The position numbers and the translations under genes were made by a program. Below are positions 35,314-44,169 of a DNA stretch of 64,000 nt, in pieces; positions within the stretch are counted from its first letter, which is position 1, and each line of letters opens with the position of its first letter. Origin of the DNA: GCA-2720865 sp047630275 (GTDB lineage Bacteria; Bdellovibrionota; Bacteriovoracia; Bacteriovoracales; Bacteriovoracaceae). The stretch lies in NCBI GenBank assembly GCA_047630275.1, contig JBLHVN010000003.1, forward strand, positions 124,001 to 188,000, given 5' to 3'. The notes beneath the pieces were generated by a model. The model did no database searches, was not told the DNA's origin, and saw only the letters and a program-made list of their open reading frames with translations.

Positions 35314-36227
35314 GAAAGGCTTCCAAGATAGGCCGTTAAGTATTTTGACGAGCTCTTACGCCCAACCTTTGTGAGAATAAATTCGCTGGCCCGGGCCAAT
35401 TTCTTCATATCAACTCCAGTATCAATGCCTAGAGATTCACATAAGTAAACGATATCTTCGGTTGCTACATTTCCTGTGGACCCTTTAGCGTAAGGACAGC
35501 CACCAAGGCCCCCTGCGGAGGAGTCAAACTTGCGGATACCATTTTCAAGACTGGTTAGGACATTAGCCAGGGCCATTCCCCTAGTGTCGTGAAAATGCAT
35601 CGAAAACAATCCTAATTCATATTTTTTCTTAAGCTCGCCTATTATTTCTTGAACCTGTTTTGGTGTTCCAACTCCGATAGTATCCCCAAGGCTGATATCA
35701 TAAACACCAAAGTCTTTAAGCCTGCGGACAACATCGAGTAGCTTTTCAACAGAGGTCTCTCCCTCATAGGGACAACCAAAGACAGTTGAAATATAGCCTC
35801 TTATCTTAAGATTATTCTTCTGTGCCAATTCAACGACTTCCCCCATTCTTTCAAAGGATTCATCAATACTGGCGTTAATATTCTTTTTATTAAAGCTCTC
35901 GCTTGTGGCCGTAAAAAGAGCGATCTCTTTTACGCCAGCAGAAATAGCAAGCTCAAGCCCCTTTAAATTAGGAACCAGGCAAGGATATGAAACGGGCTTT
36001 TGAGTGAGGGCCATTAAACCCTCAAAGAGTTCTTTAGCATCCCCCATTTGTGGGATCTTATCTCTTCTGACAAAGCTAGTGGCTTCAATACTCTTTAGGC
36101 CCGCCTCTTGTAACATAAGTATGAATTCGATCTTATGCTCAGTTGAGAGAACAGTCTTTTCATTTTGAAGGCCATCTCTTGGGCCTACTTCAGTTATAAA
36201 AATAGATTTAGGAAGGTTTGAAAACAT
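35310..36227 (-). CDS. Hydroxymethylglutaryl-CoA lyase
   Basis: 305-aa TIM-barrel enzyme: ITEVGPRDGLQNEK (catalytic Arg/Asp), KSIEATSFVRRDKIPQMGD, YISTVFGCPYEG, MHFHDTRGMALANVL (metal-binding His pair) and GGLGGCPYAKGSTGNVATED with the catalytic-loop Cys. It cleaves HMG-CoA to acetyl-CoA and acetoacetate, the last step of leucine breakdown. Its start overlaps the stop of the biotin-carrier gene by one base (TAATG). Confidence 0.95.
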   Translation of the reverse strand: MFSNLPKSIFITEVGPRDGLQNEKTVLSTEHKIEFILMLQEAGLKSIEATSFVRRDKIPQMGDAKELFEGLMALTQKPVSYPCLVPNLKGLELAISAGVKEIALFTATSESFNKKNINASIDESFERMGEVVELAQKNNLKIRGYISTVFGCPYEGETSVEKLLDVVRRLKDFGVYDISLGDTIGVGTPKQVQEIIGELKKKYELGLFSMHFHDTRGMALANVLTSLENGIRKFDSSAGGLGGCPYAKGSTGNVATEDIVYLCESLGIDTGVDMKKLARASEFILTKVGRKSSSKYLTAYLGSLS

Positions 36228-36649
36228 TAGAGACCTAACTCCACAAGCTCTACTTGACCTTGAACAAGGTCTCCTTCTTTATGCTTGATAGAGATAACCT
36301 TTCCGTCTTTAGATGCCTTTAAGGTATGCTCCATCTTCATAGCTTCCATGATCACAAGAGCGTCCCCTTTTTTCACAAGACTTCCCACTTCCACTAAAAC
36401 TTTAAGGATCTTACCTGGCATAGGAGAGACTGACCCCCCTTCATCGGCGGCTTTTCTTTTTCTTCCATTAAGTTTTTCTACAAAGAAATCTTTGTTACCT
36501 AAAACAAAATGGGCCCCGTCATTTTCTAAATTCAACTGATGATGGGAAAATTTATAAGACTTCCCTTCCAGAATAATTTCGGTCTCATTAGTTCCAGGTC
36601 TAAAGTCATATTCGTATTGTTCTTTGTTAATTAAGATTTTCTTTGCCAT
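36227..36649 (-). CDS. Biotin carboxyl carrier subunit (separate from biotin carboxylase)
   Basis: The 140-aa protein ends in a biotinyl domain with ALVIMEAMKMEHTLKA, the biotinylated Lys being K105. The first 60 residues are a short beta-rich segment. In most methylcrotonyl-CoA carboxylases this domain is the C-terminal part of the alpha subunit; here it is its own gene, overlapping the biotin-carboxylase gene by one base. Confidence 0.92.
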   Translation of the reverse strand: MAKKILINKEQYEYDFRPGTNETEIILEGKSYKFSHHQLNLENDGAHFVLGNKDFFVEKLNGRKRKAADEGGSVSPMPGKILKVLVEVGSLVKKGDALVIMEAMKMEHTLKASKDGKVISIKHKEGDLVQGQVELVELGL

Positions 36650-38142
36650 TAACAGTTCCTAAATCCTTTTAATTCATCCCAAGCTGAAAGTGCTCCCGTA
36701 GGGGAAGAAGAATTTGCTTCAACCTTATTAGACTTATGAGAGGCTGCAATAATTAAAGCGATCTCTTCTAGCGAGGGCTCCTTCTGCGCTAAGTCTTCTT
36801 TGTAAGTTTCAACAAAATGAGTAAAGGTGCGCCCTTCGTGAAAGACCTTATGATTTAAGACTCGCCCTAGGTACTCTCTATTGGTCTTAAGACCTATGAA
36901 AGGAAAGTCCTTAAGGGACTCACTAACCTTTTGAATAGCTTTATCTCTAGTGTCAGCAAAGGCGATTAGCTTCGCCAGCATAGGATCAAAGCTAACTCCT
37001 ATCTCATTTCCGTCTTGATAACCTGAATCTAACCTAACCCCACGAAGCTTAGCACTGCCCACTTTATTTAAGGGGCCAATGGAGGGAAGAAATCCATTAT
37101 CAGGATCTTCAGCATAGATGCGTAATTCAATCGCATGACCCCTGCAGGTGATCTGGCTTTGATCTAAAGGAAGCTTCTCCCCTTCTGCCACTTTGATCTG
37201 CCACTCAACAAGATCTTGCCCCGTAATCATCTCAGTTACAGGATGCTCAACCTGAAGCCTCGTGTTCATCTCTAAGAAATAAAACTTTTGGTCTTCATCA
37301 AAGATATATTCAACAGTTCCTGCACCTAAATAATTGATCCCCTTAGCAATCTTAACAGCAGAGCTTGTAATGGCTTCTCGCAGCTCAGGAGTTAAGGCCA
37401 TAGAAGGGCTCTCTTCAATGATCTTTTGATGACGCCTTTGAATAGAGCATTCTCTTTCAAAGAGGTGAACACAGTTTCCGTGAGAGTCTCCGAAGACTTG
37501 AACTTCTATATGTCTTGGATTTTGAATAAACTTTTCTATTAAAACAATATCATTACCAAAGGCATTTTTTGCTTCTCTTTTAGCAGATGCTAGAGATTCA
37601 TCGAACTCTTTTTCAGAGTTTACAATCCTCATCCCTTTACCACCGCCACCAGCGGAGGCTTTGATTAAAACAGGGTAGCCTATCTTTGAGGCCTCTTCTT
37701 TTAGAAGCCCAGGCTCTTGAGACTCTCCATGGTAACCAGGAATAAGAGGGGCACCGATCTTTTCCATTTCTTGTTTTGAAGTCTTTTTATCTCCCATTAA
37801 TTCAATTGAATCAGGGAGTGGACCTATGAAGATCAACTCGGCCTCAACACAGGCTTTGGCAAAGCTAGCATTCTCACTAAGAAACCCATAACCTGGATGA
37901 ATGGCATCTGCTTTTAACTCTATGGCCAATTTAATCAAGCGCTCTTGATTTAAATAGGTTTCAGCGAGGCTTCCCTCACCTAAGTTAATATTCTCATCCC
38001 CAATCGATGAATGAGGCAGGTCTTTCTCTTCTTTAGTAAAGATACTAATTGTTTTGATCCCAAGCTCGCGGCAAGTCTGGGCTACGCGAATAGCTATCTC
38101 ACCCCGGTTAGCAATCAGGATTTTCTTTATTTTTTGACTCAT
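36649..38142 (-). CDS. Biotin carboxylase subunit of methylcrotonyl-CoA carboxylase
   Basis: AccC-like ATP-grasp enzyme: ILIANRGEIAIRVAQTCREL, DAIHPGYGFLSENASFA, KASAGGGGKGMRIV (ATP loop), EVQVFGDSHGN, ERECSIQRRHQKIIEESPS, EMNTRLQVEHPVTE. It carboxylates biotin with bicarbonate and ATP. At 497 aa it stops after the BC domain, without the BT and BCCP parts of a full alpha subunit. ATG 38142 overlaps the liuC-like stop (ATGA) and is preferred to an upstream in-frame start. Confidence 0.93.
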   Translation of the reverse strand: MSQKIKKILIANRGEIAIRVAQTCRELGIKTISIFTKEEKDLPHSSIGDENINLGEGSLAETYLNQERLIKLAIELKADAIHPGYGFLSENASFAKACVEAELIFIGPLPDSIELMGDKKTSKQEMEKIGAPLIPGYHGESQEPGLLKEEASKIGYPVLIKASAGGGGKGMRIVNSEKEFDESLASAKREAKNAFGNDIVLIEKFIQNPRHIEVQVFGDSHGNCVHLFERECSIQRRHQKIIEESPSMALTPELREAITSSAVKIAKGINYLGAGTVEYIFDEDQKFYFLEMNTRLQVEHPVTEMITGQDLVEWQIKVAEGEKLPLDQSQITCRGHAIELRIYAEDPDNGFLPSIGPLNKVGSAKLRGVRLDSGYQDGNEIGVSFDPMLAKLIAFADTRDKAIQKVSESLKDFPFIGLKTNREYLGRVLNHKVFHEGRTFTHFVETYKEDLAQKEPSLEEIALIIAASHKSNKVEANSSSPTGALSAWDELKGFRNC

Positions 38143-38927
38143 GCTTCTAACCAATTTGCAGCTCTTTTATCTAAGAGGGCCTGCATGCCCTCTTGACCTT
38201 CGCTGCTTGTTCTAATTCTTGAAATTGTTTTACAAGTAAACTCAGTTGCTTCTTTTGGTTCTAGTGTGAGAACATTCTTAATTAAGGCCTTAGCTTCCCG
38301 GGCCGCTGCCGGACCGGCGCAAAGAAACTTCTCTACAACAGATTCAAACTCTTGATCTAGCGTATCAAGGGGACAGATCTCGTGAATAAGCCCCATCTCT
38401 TTTGCTTTAAGAGCGTCAAACCTAGATCCGGATAAGAACCAAGCACGGGCATTACTCTCCCCTATCTTTGCCATGACAAAAGGCGAGATGACTGCTGGGA
38501 TAAGACCTAGCCTGACTTCAGTAAAACCAAAGACTGAAGACTTTGCACTTAGAGCAAAGTCACAAGCAGCTAAGACTCCCGTTCCCCCACCAAGGGCGGC
38601 GCCATTAACTTTAGCTAAGACTGGTAAGCTGCAGTTGTTGATGGATTCAAATAATTTTGCGAGGGCCAGGCTATCTTGATAGTTTTCTTCATCAGAATAG
38701 TTCACCATCTTTTTCATCCAGTTTAAATCAGCCCCGGCGCAAAAAGATTTCCCTTCCCCTGTAATAGTCACAAGCCTTAGGCTCTTATCTTTTTCAATAT
38801 CTTCAAAGGCCTTAATAAGCCCATTGATCATCTCATCATTAAAAGCATTATGAAGCTTTGGTCTGTTCAAAATAATGCGAACAATCCCCTTCTTCCCTTT
38901 GATAAATTTAAAATACTCTTCACTCAT
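38139..38927 (-). CDS. 3-Methylglutaconyl-CoA hydratase (LiuC-like)
   Basis: Crotonase fold with NRPKLHNAFNDEMI, GEGKSFCAGADLNWMKKMVN and AALGGGTGVLAACDFAL. FTEVRLGLIPAVISPFVMAK retains the Glu before the loop. CAGADLNWM and GLIPAVISP are typical of LiuC/methylglutaconyl-CoA hydratases. Genes for MCC subunits flank it, which supports this step between methylcrotonyl-CoA carboxylation and HMG-CoA. Confidence 0.88.
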   Translation of the reverse strand: MSEEYFKFIKGKKGIVRIILNRPKLHNAFNDEMINGLIKAFEDIEKDKSLRLVTITGEGKSFCAGADLNWMKKMVNYSDEENYQDSLALAKLFESINNCSLPVLAKVNGAALGGGTGVLAACDFALSAKSSVFGFTEVRLGLIPAVISPFVMAKIGESNARAWFLSGSRFDALKAKEMGLIHEICPLDTLDQEFESVVEKFLCAGPAAAREAKALIKNVLTLEPKEATEFTCKTISRIRTSSEGQEGMQALLDKRAANWLEA

Positions 38928-38929
38928 CT

Positions 38930-40555
38930 CTACATCCTAAAGACACCAAACTTGGTGTCCTGTATTCCTGAATTAAGAGAAGCGCTTATGGCAAGGCCTA
39001 AGATATCTCTTGTTTGAGTAGGATCGATAATCCCGTCATCCCAGATCCTCGCCGTTGAATAATAGGCCGAGCCTTCTTTTTCATACTTATCAAGGATTGG
39101 TTTTTGAAACTCAGCAACTTCTTTTTCAGTAAGTTCTTGCTTGCCTTTAACTTTAAGGCCCGCTTGTTTTACGGTTGTAAGAACACCTGCCGCTTGCTCT
39201 CCCCCCATGACTGAGATCCTAGCATTAGGCCACATCCATAAGAATCTTGGTGAGTAGGCCCTTCCGCACATGCCATAGTTACCTGCTCCAAAAGAGCCTC
39301 CTATGATGACGGTAAACTTAGGAACATTTACAGTGGAGACAGCTGTTACTAATTTGGCCCCGTCTTTAGCGATTCCGCCTGCTTCGTATTTCTTACCCAC
39401 CATAAAGCCGGTTATATTCTGTAAGAAGACTAAGGGAATCTTTCTTTGCCCACAGAGCTCTACAAAGTGAGCGCCTTTTAAAGAAGACTCACTAAAAAGG
39501 ATTCCATTATTGGCCACGATGCCAACTTGCTGTCCATGGATCTTAGCAAAGCCACAAACAAGAGTGGTTCCATAGCGCTCTTTAAATTCATGAAACTTAG
39601 ACCCATCAACTAAACGGGCAATCACCTCACGAACATCAAAGGGAGTCTTAGTATCAGCGGGCACAATCCCAAGGAGTTCTTCAGGTGGGTATTGTGGCTT
39701 TTCAACAGGTTCTGTTTTCTTTAGACCCTGAAGCATTCCCTCTGATTTATAATTTAGGTTTTCAACAATATTTCGGCAAAGGGCCAAGGCCTCTTCTTCG
39801 TCTTCAGCAAAATGATCTGCTACTCCTGATTCACTAGTATGAACCCTCGCCCCACCAAGGTCTTCAGCTGTCACTTCTTCACCTGTAGCGGCTTTTACTA
39901 AAGGGGGTCCTCCTAAAAAGATAGTTCCATTACCTTTAACAATAATGGATTCATCACTCATAGCAGGAACATAAGCACCACCAGCGGTACAAGAGCCAAG
40001 GACCACCGCTATCTGGGGGATTCCCTGAGCTGACATCTGAGCTTGGTTAAAAAAGATCCGCCCAAAGTGATCTTTATCTGGGAAGACTTCATCTTGACGA
40101 GGAAGAAAAGCTCCTCCTGAATCAACGAGGTAGATACAAGGGAGTTTATTTTCGAGGGCTATTTCTTGAGCGCGAAGATGCTTCTTCACCGTCATAGGAA
40201 AATAAGTGCCCCCTTTAACCGTGGCGTCGTTGGCCACAAATAAACACTCAACACCATGAACCCTACCGATACCGGTGACCACTCCCGCTGAGGGAACTTC
40301 CCCTTCAGGGTAAAGATCATTGGCGGCCAAGCTTGAAAGTTCTAGAAAAGGAGAGCCATCATCTAAGATGGATTCGATCCGCTCTCTAGGAAGAGTCTTT
40401 CCTCTTTTGCGGTGGCGCTCTACTGAAGATTCGCCTCCACCAAGTTTAGCTTTCTCGAGTTTTTCCAAGAGTTCACTTCTTAGTGACTCATGAAAGGATA
40501 AGTTTTTTTTAAAGGCTTTAGAGCCTTTTTCAATTTGTGAATTAAGCGCTTCCAC
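38930..40555 (-). CDS. Methylcrotonyl-CoA carboxylase beta (carboxyltransferase) subunit
   Basis: 541 aa with two crotonase-like halves: RIESILDDGSPFLELSSLAA, GRVHGVECLFVANDATVKGG, YLVDSGGAFLPRQDEVFPD, GSCTAGGAYVPAMSDESIIV, LVFLQNITGFMVGKKYEAGG and GSFGAGNYGMCGRAYSPRF, all close to MCC beta. It transfers CO2 from biotin to 3-methylcrotonyl-CoA. GTG start with GAGG 7 bases upstream. First gene of the leucine operon. Confidence 0.94.
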   Translation of the reverse strand: MEALNSQIEKGSKAFKKNLSFHESLRSELLEKLEKAKLGGGESSVERHRKRGKTLPRERIESILDDGSPFLELSSLAANDLYPEGEVPSAGVVTGIGRVHGVECLFVANDATVKGGTYFPMTVKKHLRAQEIALENKLPCIYLVDSGGAFLPRQDEVFPDKDHFGRIFFNQAQMSAQGIPQIAVVLGSCTAGGAYVPAMSDESIIVKGNGTIFLGGPPLVKAATGEEVTAEDLGGARVHTSESGVADHFAEDEEEALALCRNIVENLNYKSEGMLQGLKKTEPVEKPQYPPEELLGIVPADTKTPFDVREVIARLVDGSKFHEFKERYGTTLVCGFAKIHGQQVGIVANNGILFSESSLKGAHFVELCGQRKIPLVFLQNITGFMVGKKYEAGGIAKDGAKLVTAVSTVNVPKFTVIIGGSFGAGNYGMCGRAYSPRFLWMWPNARISVMGGEQAAGVLTTVKQAGLKVKGKQELTEKEVAEFQKPILDKYEKEGSAYYSTARIWDDGIIDPTQTRDILGLAISASLNSGIQDTKFGVFRM

Positions 40556-40615
40556 TACGACCTCGGGTGTCAGAAATAGCTTAAATTATGATAATTGTTG
40601 CTTAAAGTGGCAAGG

Positions 40616-40640
40616 CGCAGAGGCTCTTCGAACCTCTGCG
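40616..40640. terminator. Strong hairpin downstream of the giant exported protein gene
   Basis: CGCAGAGG (40616-40623) pairs with CCTCTGCG (40633-40640). It lies 10 bases beyond the stop of the 40650-43895 gene and upstream of the MCC operon. No clean U-tract follows, so termination may need Rho. Confidence 0.5.
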
Positions 40641-40649
40641 TTGAAGGGC

Positions 40650-43600
40650 CTATTTTGAATCTAAGATGGCATTTAATTCTTTAACACGCGCTGCCCTACG
40701 GCGCTTAACGTCTTTCTTATCTATTTTCATAGGAAGAGGCTCTTTATCAGAAGCTGGTACTCTTAGCCCTGCGACATTAAAGCCGTTAAGGGGTTTTTTC
40801 CTAAAAGGAACCACAATCTTTCCGTCTGCTACTTCAAGCTCGTAAAAGATATTCCCTTCTCTGATCACAGGAGGTTTCCCACCAGCTACCCATTTGTTTG
40901 GATTTTCCACTACCTGAAATTTTTGTTTAATGGCCGTTACTTGGTCTTGAGTTAAGGTAATCACGTAAGGAGCAGATCCCGCTGAATTAGCTTCAGAAGA
41001 AAACCCTACTCCAGATCCGCCGCCACTAGCACTACTTGATCCACCACTACCAACGGAGGCAATCTTTCTTGAAGCTGAAGAGCCTGTGGAGCTGCCTTTA
41101 GTGGAGGCTTTTGCCTTCACAGGAGAAGAAGCTTTTGCAGCTGCTACTTTTTGTGCTTGCTTTGCCTTGAACGCTTTTTCTGATTCAATAGCTGAAAGTT
41201 TTTGCTCAAATTCTTGTTTTGCTTTTAACTTTCTTTTCTTTTCGATCCCAAGACTAGCAATTTCTTTTTCAAGCTTAAGTTTTTCGATAAGCATCTCTTG
41301 ATACTTAGGATCAGAGCTTAAAGTTTCTTTATCCGTACTCGCTACTTTTTTAGAGCGGGCTTCATCATTCTTCTTCTTAGAGGCCATAAGGTCAGCTAGG
41401 CGGCTTGCAATAACATCAAGCCTCTCATCTGCGGCCTTCTTCTCTTGCGCTACTTTACTCTCCTCTGATTCTAGCTTCTCTTTATTAAAACCACTCAGGC
41501 TATTGGCGTAATTAGCTTCAGAATTAAAACTAGGCATATCTCCCGAACCCCCACCAGCAGCAGCTTGTAAAGAGTTCTTTGCCATATCGGCGATATTATT
41601 AAGGGTTGAAACTGAATCAGCTGTAGGCCCTGTTGACTCAGCAGCAGAGTTTCCAAGAGCGTTATCGCTTACACTTTTTAAGCTTCCGGTAAATGAATGC
41701 TTCTTACCAGCATTACCGATGGCCTTTCCTAGTTTAACAAAATCACTATCGTCAGAATCTCTTAGAAATTGCTGAATGCCGCCTTTTCCTTCTTTCGTTT
41801 TAGCGTAAGGATCAAGGGCCGTACGGTCTTTGGTTACATCGACCTTTGAAGCAAGACCTTCTTTAAGAGATGGATCACTGACAGAGGCAAAGACTTCTTT
41901 AAAGACACTGGCATCAAGGTTTGTTTCACCATCAAAGGCCAATTGGTTTAACTCAGGATCTCTCATTAAGTTACCACAACGGTAGAGTTCAAACTTTCTT
42001 CTTAAAGCTTCAGTGGTAATAGGGTGAATATCTCCCCCTAAAAGATCTCCTTGACTCTGTAGCCTTTCAGCAGCTCCTGAAGGTGAGAAGTTAGTCATTT
42101 CAAAGACTGAAGGCTTGTTCTTAATCATGTCTTCAGGCTTTGCATCCATCTCCGCACAAGTCAGGGCCAATTCTTCTAAAGTTGTCCTACATGTATCCAT
42201 AGCCTGTTTGGCAACTTGCTCTTTTGAAGTTTTAAAACCTTTTCCAAGTTCTCCTGATACTTCATTTAAATTAGCAGCATCAGCACTATTAAGATCAATT
42301 TCTTCTGGAATGACGTTATCAGCAAAGCTTAAGATCTTAGCGAAGGCTGTTTTTTGATTGGAGTGCGTATCAAAGACTCCTAGTTTAAGAACTCGATGAG
42401 CATCATTCATACCATCAACAACTCTAGCAATTCTCGGTGAATTTGATTTATCACTTTCAACAAAGGCAGCAAACTCTGCGATGCTTTTATAATCTCCATT
42501 TCTATAAATATCTAAGAAGGTAACAACGTCAGCTAAGTTAGCTAGGGCAATCTTTGGCCCTTGCTCGTCGACTTCTTCATTACAATTAGCATTATACAGC
42601 TCTTTTTCTTCTTCGTTACTAGGCCCGTTTTCACAAAGCAGTTTATTCATCGTGATAACATCTAAAACAGGGGCTGCATGATTACTTTCATGGAGATCCT
42701 GAGCACTTTGGCTAAAGCTTCCGGCATTATCAAAGATGGATTGTTTTTGAATAAATCTAAAGAAGCTGATTGGTTTATGAAGTTCACCTTTTAGAATCCT
42801 AGCTTTAATCCTATTCATTCTTTGCCAGTTTTTGGCACAACTAGGATCATCGGCGCAATCAAGAATTGTTCTTTTTGTAAAAGCATTTAAACGGTGGGTT
42901 CCTTGTTGACCACAAGTAAACTTTCCGTCTTTTTGTTTCATATTAAATCTTTTTCCAATTGCATCAAAACTTCCGGGCAAACAGGCAAGCGAATCACTGG
43001 CATCACCTTCAAAAAGGTGCTTTGTATCAGGGTCTTTTGAAGCTGCCCCTAAAATCTTTGAGACTTGAAAAAGACTACTTTGTATTTCAGCCGTCTTTCT
43101 TTGAAACTCATCAAATTGAGTAAGAGCTGCAATCCTACTTTTTTCTTTTGCTGTAAGTGGAGAGAAAAGTTTCTCTTTAGGATTAGCCGCTTTCTTTAAG
43201 ATACACCCACAAAAGCTGGCATCATTATCACCTTCTCTTCTTTGAATATTACAGTCATAACCGATCAGCTGCGCTAAAGACTCTAGTTCAGTTGGGTTTT
43301 CAATAGTGAGGGAGTGACAGCTAATGCGCCCATCTTTGTCATAAAGAACAGGCTCTAAAGTAAGATCGCCTATAGTCATTCCACATTGAGCTAACCTTGT
43401 TTTAAGCGCTTTTTCTGTGAGAGGTCCCCATCCACAATTAGGAAGGTTCTTATCACAAGTTTTTTTACAATCTGAAAATTGAAAGAGGCTTGATTGATAA
43501 GTGTCAGTAAAGAAATTAAACGAATATGGACTTTCATAGTCTTTTGAAAATCGAAAGGCCTTATCTCTATTTTGATAAGAATTATATTGATCAAGAAAGG

Positions 43601-43895
43601 CATTACCTGTCGGTTGATACACTGTCCCCACATTTGGATCGAGGCTTAAGGTAAAGTGTGTATCATCTGATGCTGATTTAACAGGCCCTAGAGCAGAGCC
43701 AAGACTAAAGATAGGATCAGCGTCAATGGCCGGCTCGTATATGCTTGGTAAAAACATCCCAACACCACTTTGATAGCTTTGAGTCTGTGAATCTAAATAG
43801 GATTCAGAGTATTTGTATTGACCAAAACATAAGCCGCTAAAGATTAGGCTTCCAACTAGAGTCATCAGTTTCAAATTAAGGTTTTGTATCTTCAT
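40650..43895 (-). CDS. Giant exported Cys-rich/coiled-coil protein, 1081 aa
   Basis: GAGG lies before the ATG, and a signal peptide ends near CFGQ. Residues 140-230 contain many Cys (FSDCKKTCDKNLPNCGWGPL, NDASFCGCILKKA). Residues ~800-915 form a Lys/Glu/Ala-rich coiled coil, followed by a Ser/Gly-rich linker (~915-965) and a basic C-terminal domain of about 100 residues. No enzyme motif. It resembles the 17173 protein in size and style. Likely a secreted or surface structural protein; function unknown. Confidence 0.8.
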   Translation of the reverse strand: MKIQNLNLKLMTLVGSLIFSGLCFGQYKYSESYLDSQTQSYQSGVGMFLPSIYEPAIDADPIFSLGSALGPVKSASDDTHFTLSLDPNVGTVYQPTGNAFLDQYNSYQNRDKAFRFSKDYESPYSFNFFTDTYQSSLFQFSDCKKTCDKNLPNCGWGPLTEKALKTRLAQCGMTIGDLTLEPVLYDKDGRISCHSLTIENPTELESLAQLIGYDCNIQRREGDNDASFCGCILKKAANPKEKLFSPLTAKEKSRIAALTQFDEFQRKTAEIQSSLFQVSKILGAASKDPDTKHLFEGDASDSLACLPGSFDAIGKRFNMKQKDGKFTCGQQGTHRLNAFTKRTILDCADDPSCAKNWQRMNRIKARILKGELHKPISFFRFIQKQSIFDNAGSFSQSAQDLHESNHAAPVLDVITMNKLLCENGPSNEEEKELYNANCNEEVDEQGPKIALANLADVVTFLDIYRNGDYKSIAEFAAFVESDKSNSPRIARVVDGMNDAHRVLKLGVFDTHSNQKTAFAKILSFADNVIPEEIDLNSADAANLNEVSGELGKGFKTSKEQVAKQAMDTCRTTLEELALTCAEMDAKPEDMIKNKPSVFEMTNFSPSGAAERLQSQGDLLGGDIHPITTEALRRKFELYRCGNLMRDPELNQLAFDGETNLDASVFKEVFASVSDPSLKEGLASKVDVTKDRTALDPYAKTKEGKGGIQQFLRDSDDSDFVKLGKAIGNAGKKHSFTGSLKSVSDNALGNSAAESTGPTADSVSTLNNIADMAKNSLQAAAGGGSGDMPSFNSEANYANSLSGFNKEKLESEESKVAQEKKAADERLDVIASRLADLMASKKKNDEARSKKVASTDKETLSSDPKYQEMLIEKLKLEKEIASLGIEKKRKLKAKQEFEQKLSAIESEKAFKAKQAQKVAAAKASSPVKAKASTKGSSTGSSASRKIASVGSGGSSSASGGGSGVGFSSEANSAGSAPYVITLTQDQVTAIKQKFQVVENPNKWVAGGKPPVIREGNIFYELEVADGKIVVPFRKKPLNGFNVAGLRVPASDKEPLPMKIDKKDVKRRRAARVKELNAILDSK

Positions 43896-44096
43896 CTTTA
43901 TTATCCTCGTCTATACTCTATTCGGATGGTCAGCTACATAACTTGAGTGTTTCACTGTGTTAAGTATAGATTAAGCTTACTTAGGGACCTAGAAATACCC
44001 TCAAAATATGGGCAACACATCCATAAATACCTGATATAATGAGGTTTTATCGTAAATAAGATGTATTTTTTAGGCATAAGACCTTGCCTTAGAAAT

Positions 44097-44126
44097 TTGT
44101 CACTTTCCCGAACAATATCTTAAGAT
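44097..44126 (+). promoter_or_regulatory. Predicted promoter of acs
   Basis: TTGTCA (44097-44102), 18-base spacer, TAAGAT (44121-44126), giving a leader of about 37 bases to the ATG at 44170, with AGGA 8 bases before the start. The rest of 43896-44169 shows no gene. Confidence 0.4.
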
Positions 44127-44169
44127 AACTGCATAAATCAAAATCATAAATAAAACCAGGACTATAAGA

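Noticed and set aside
36649..38154. Longer start (38154) for the biotin carboxylase
   Set aside because: The ATGA overlap at 38142 and the MSQ start fit the operon pattern; the four extra residues have no support.
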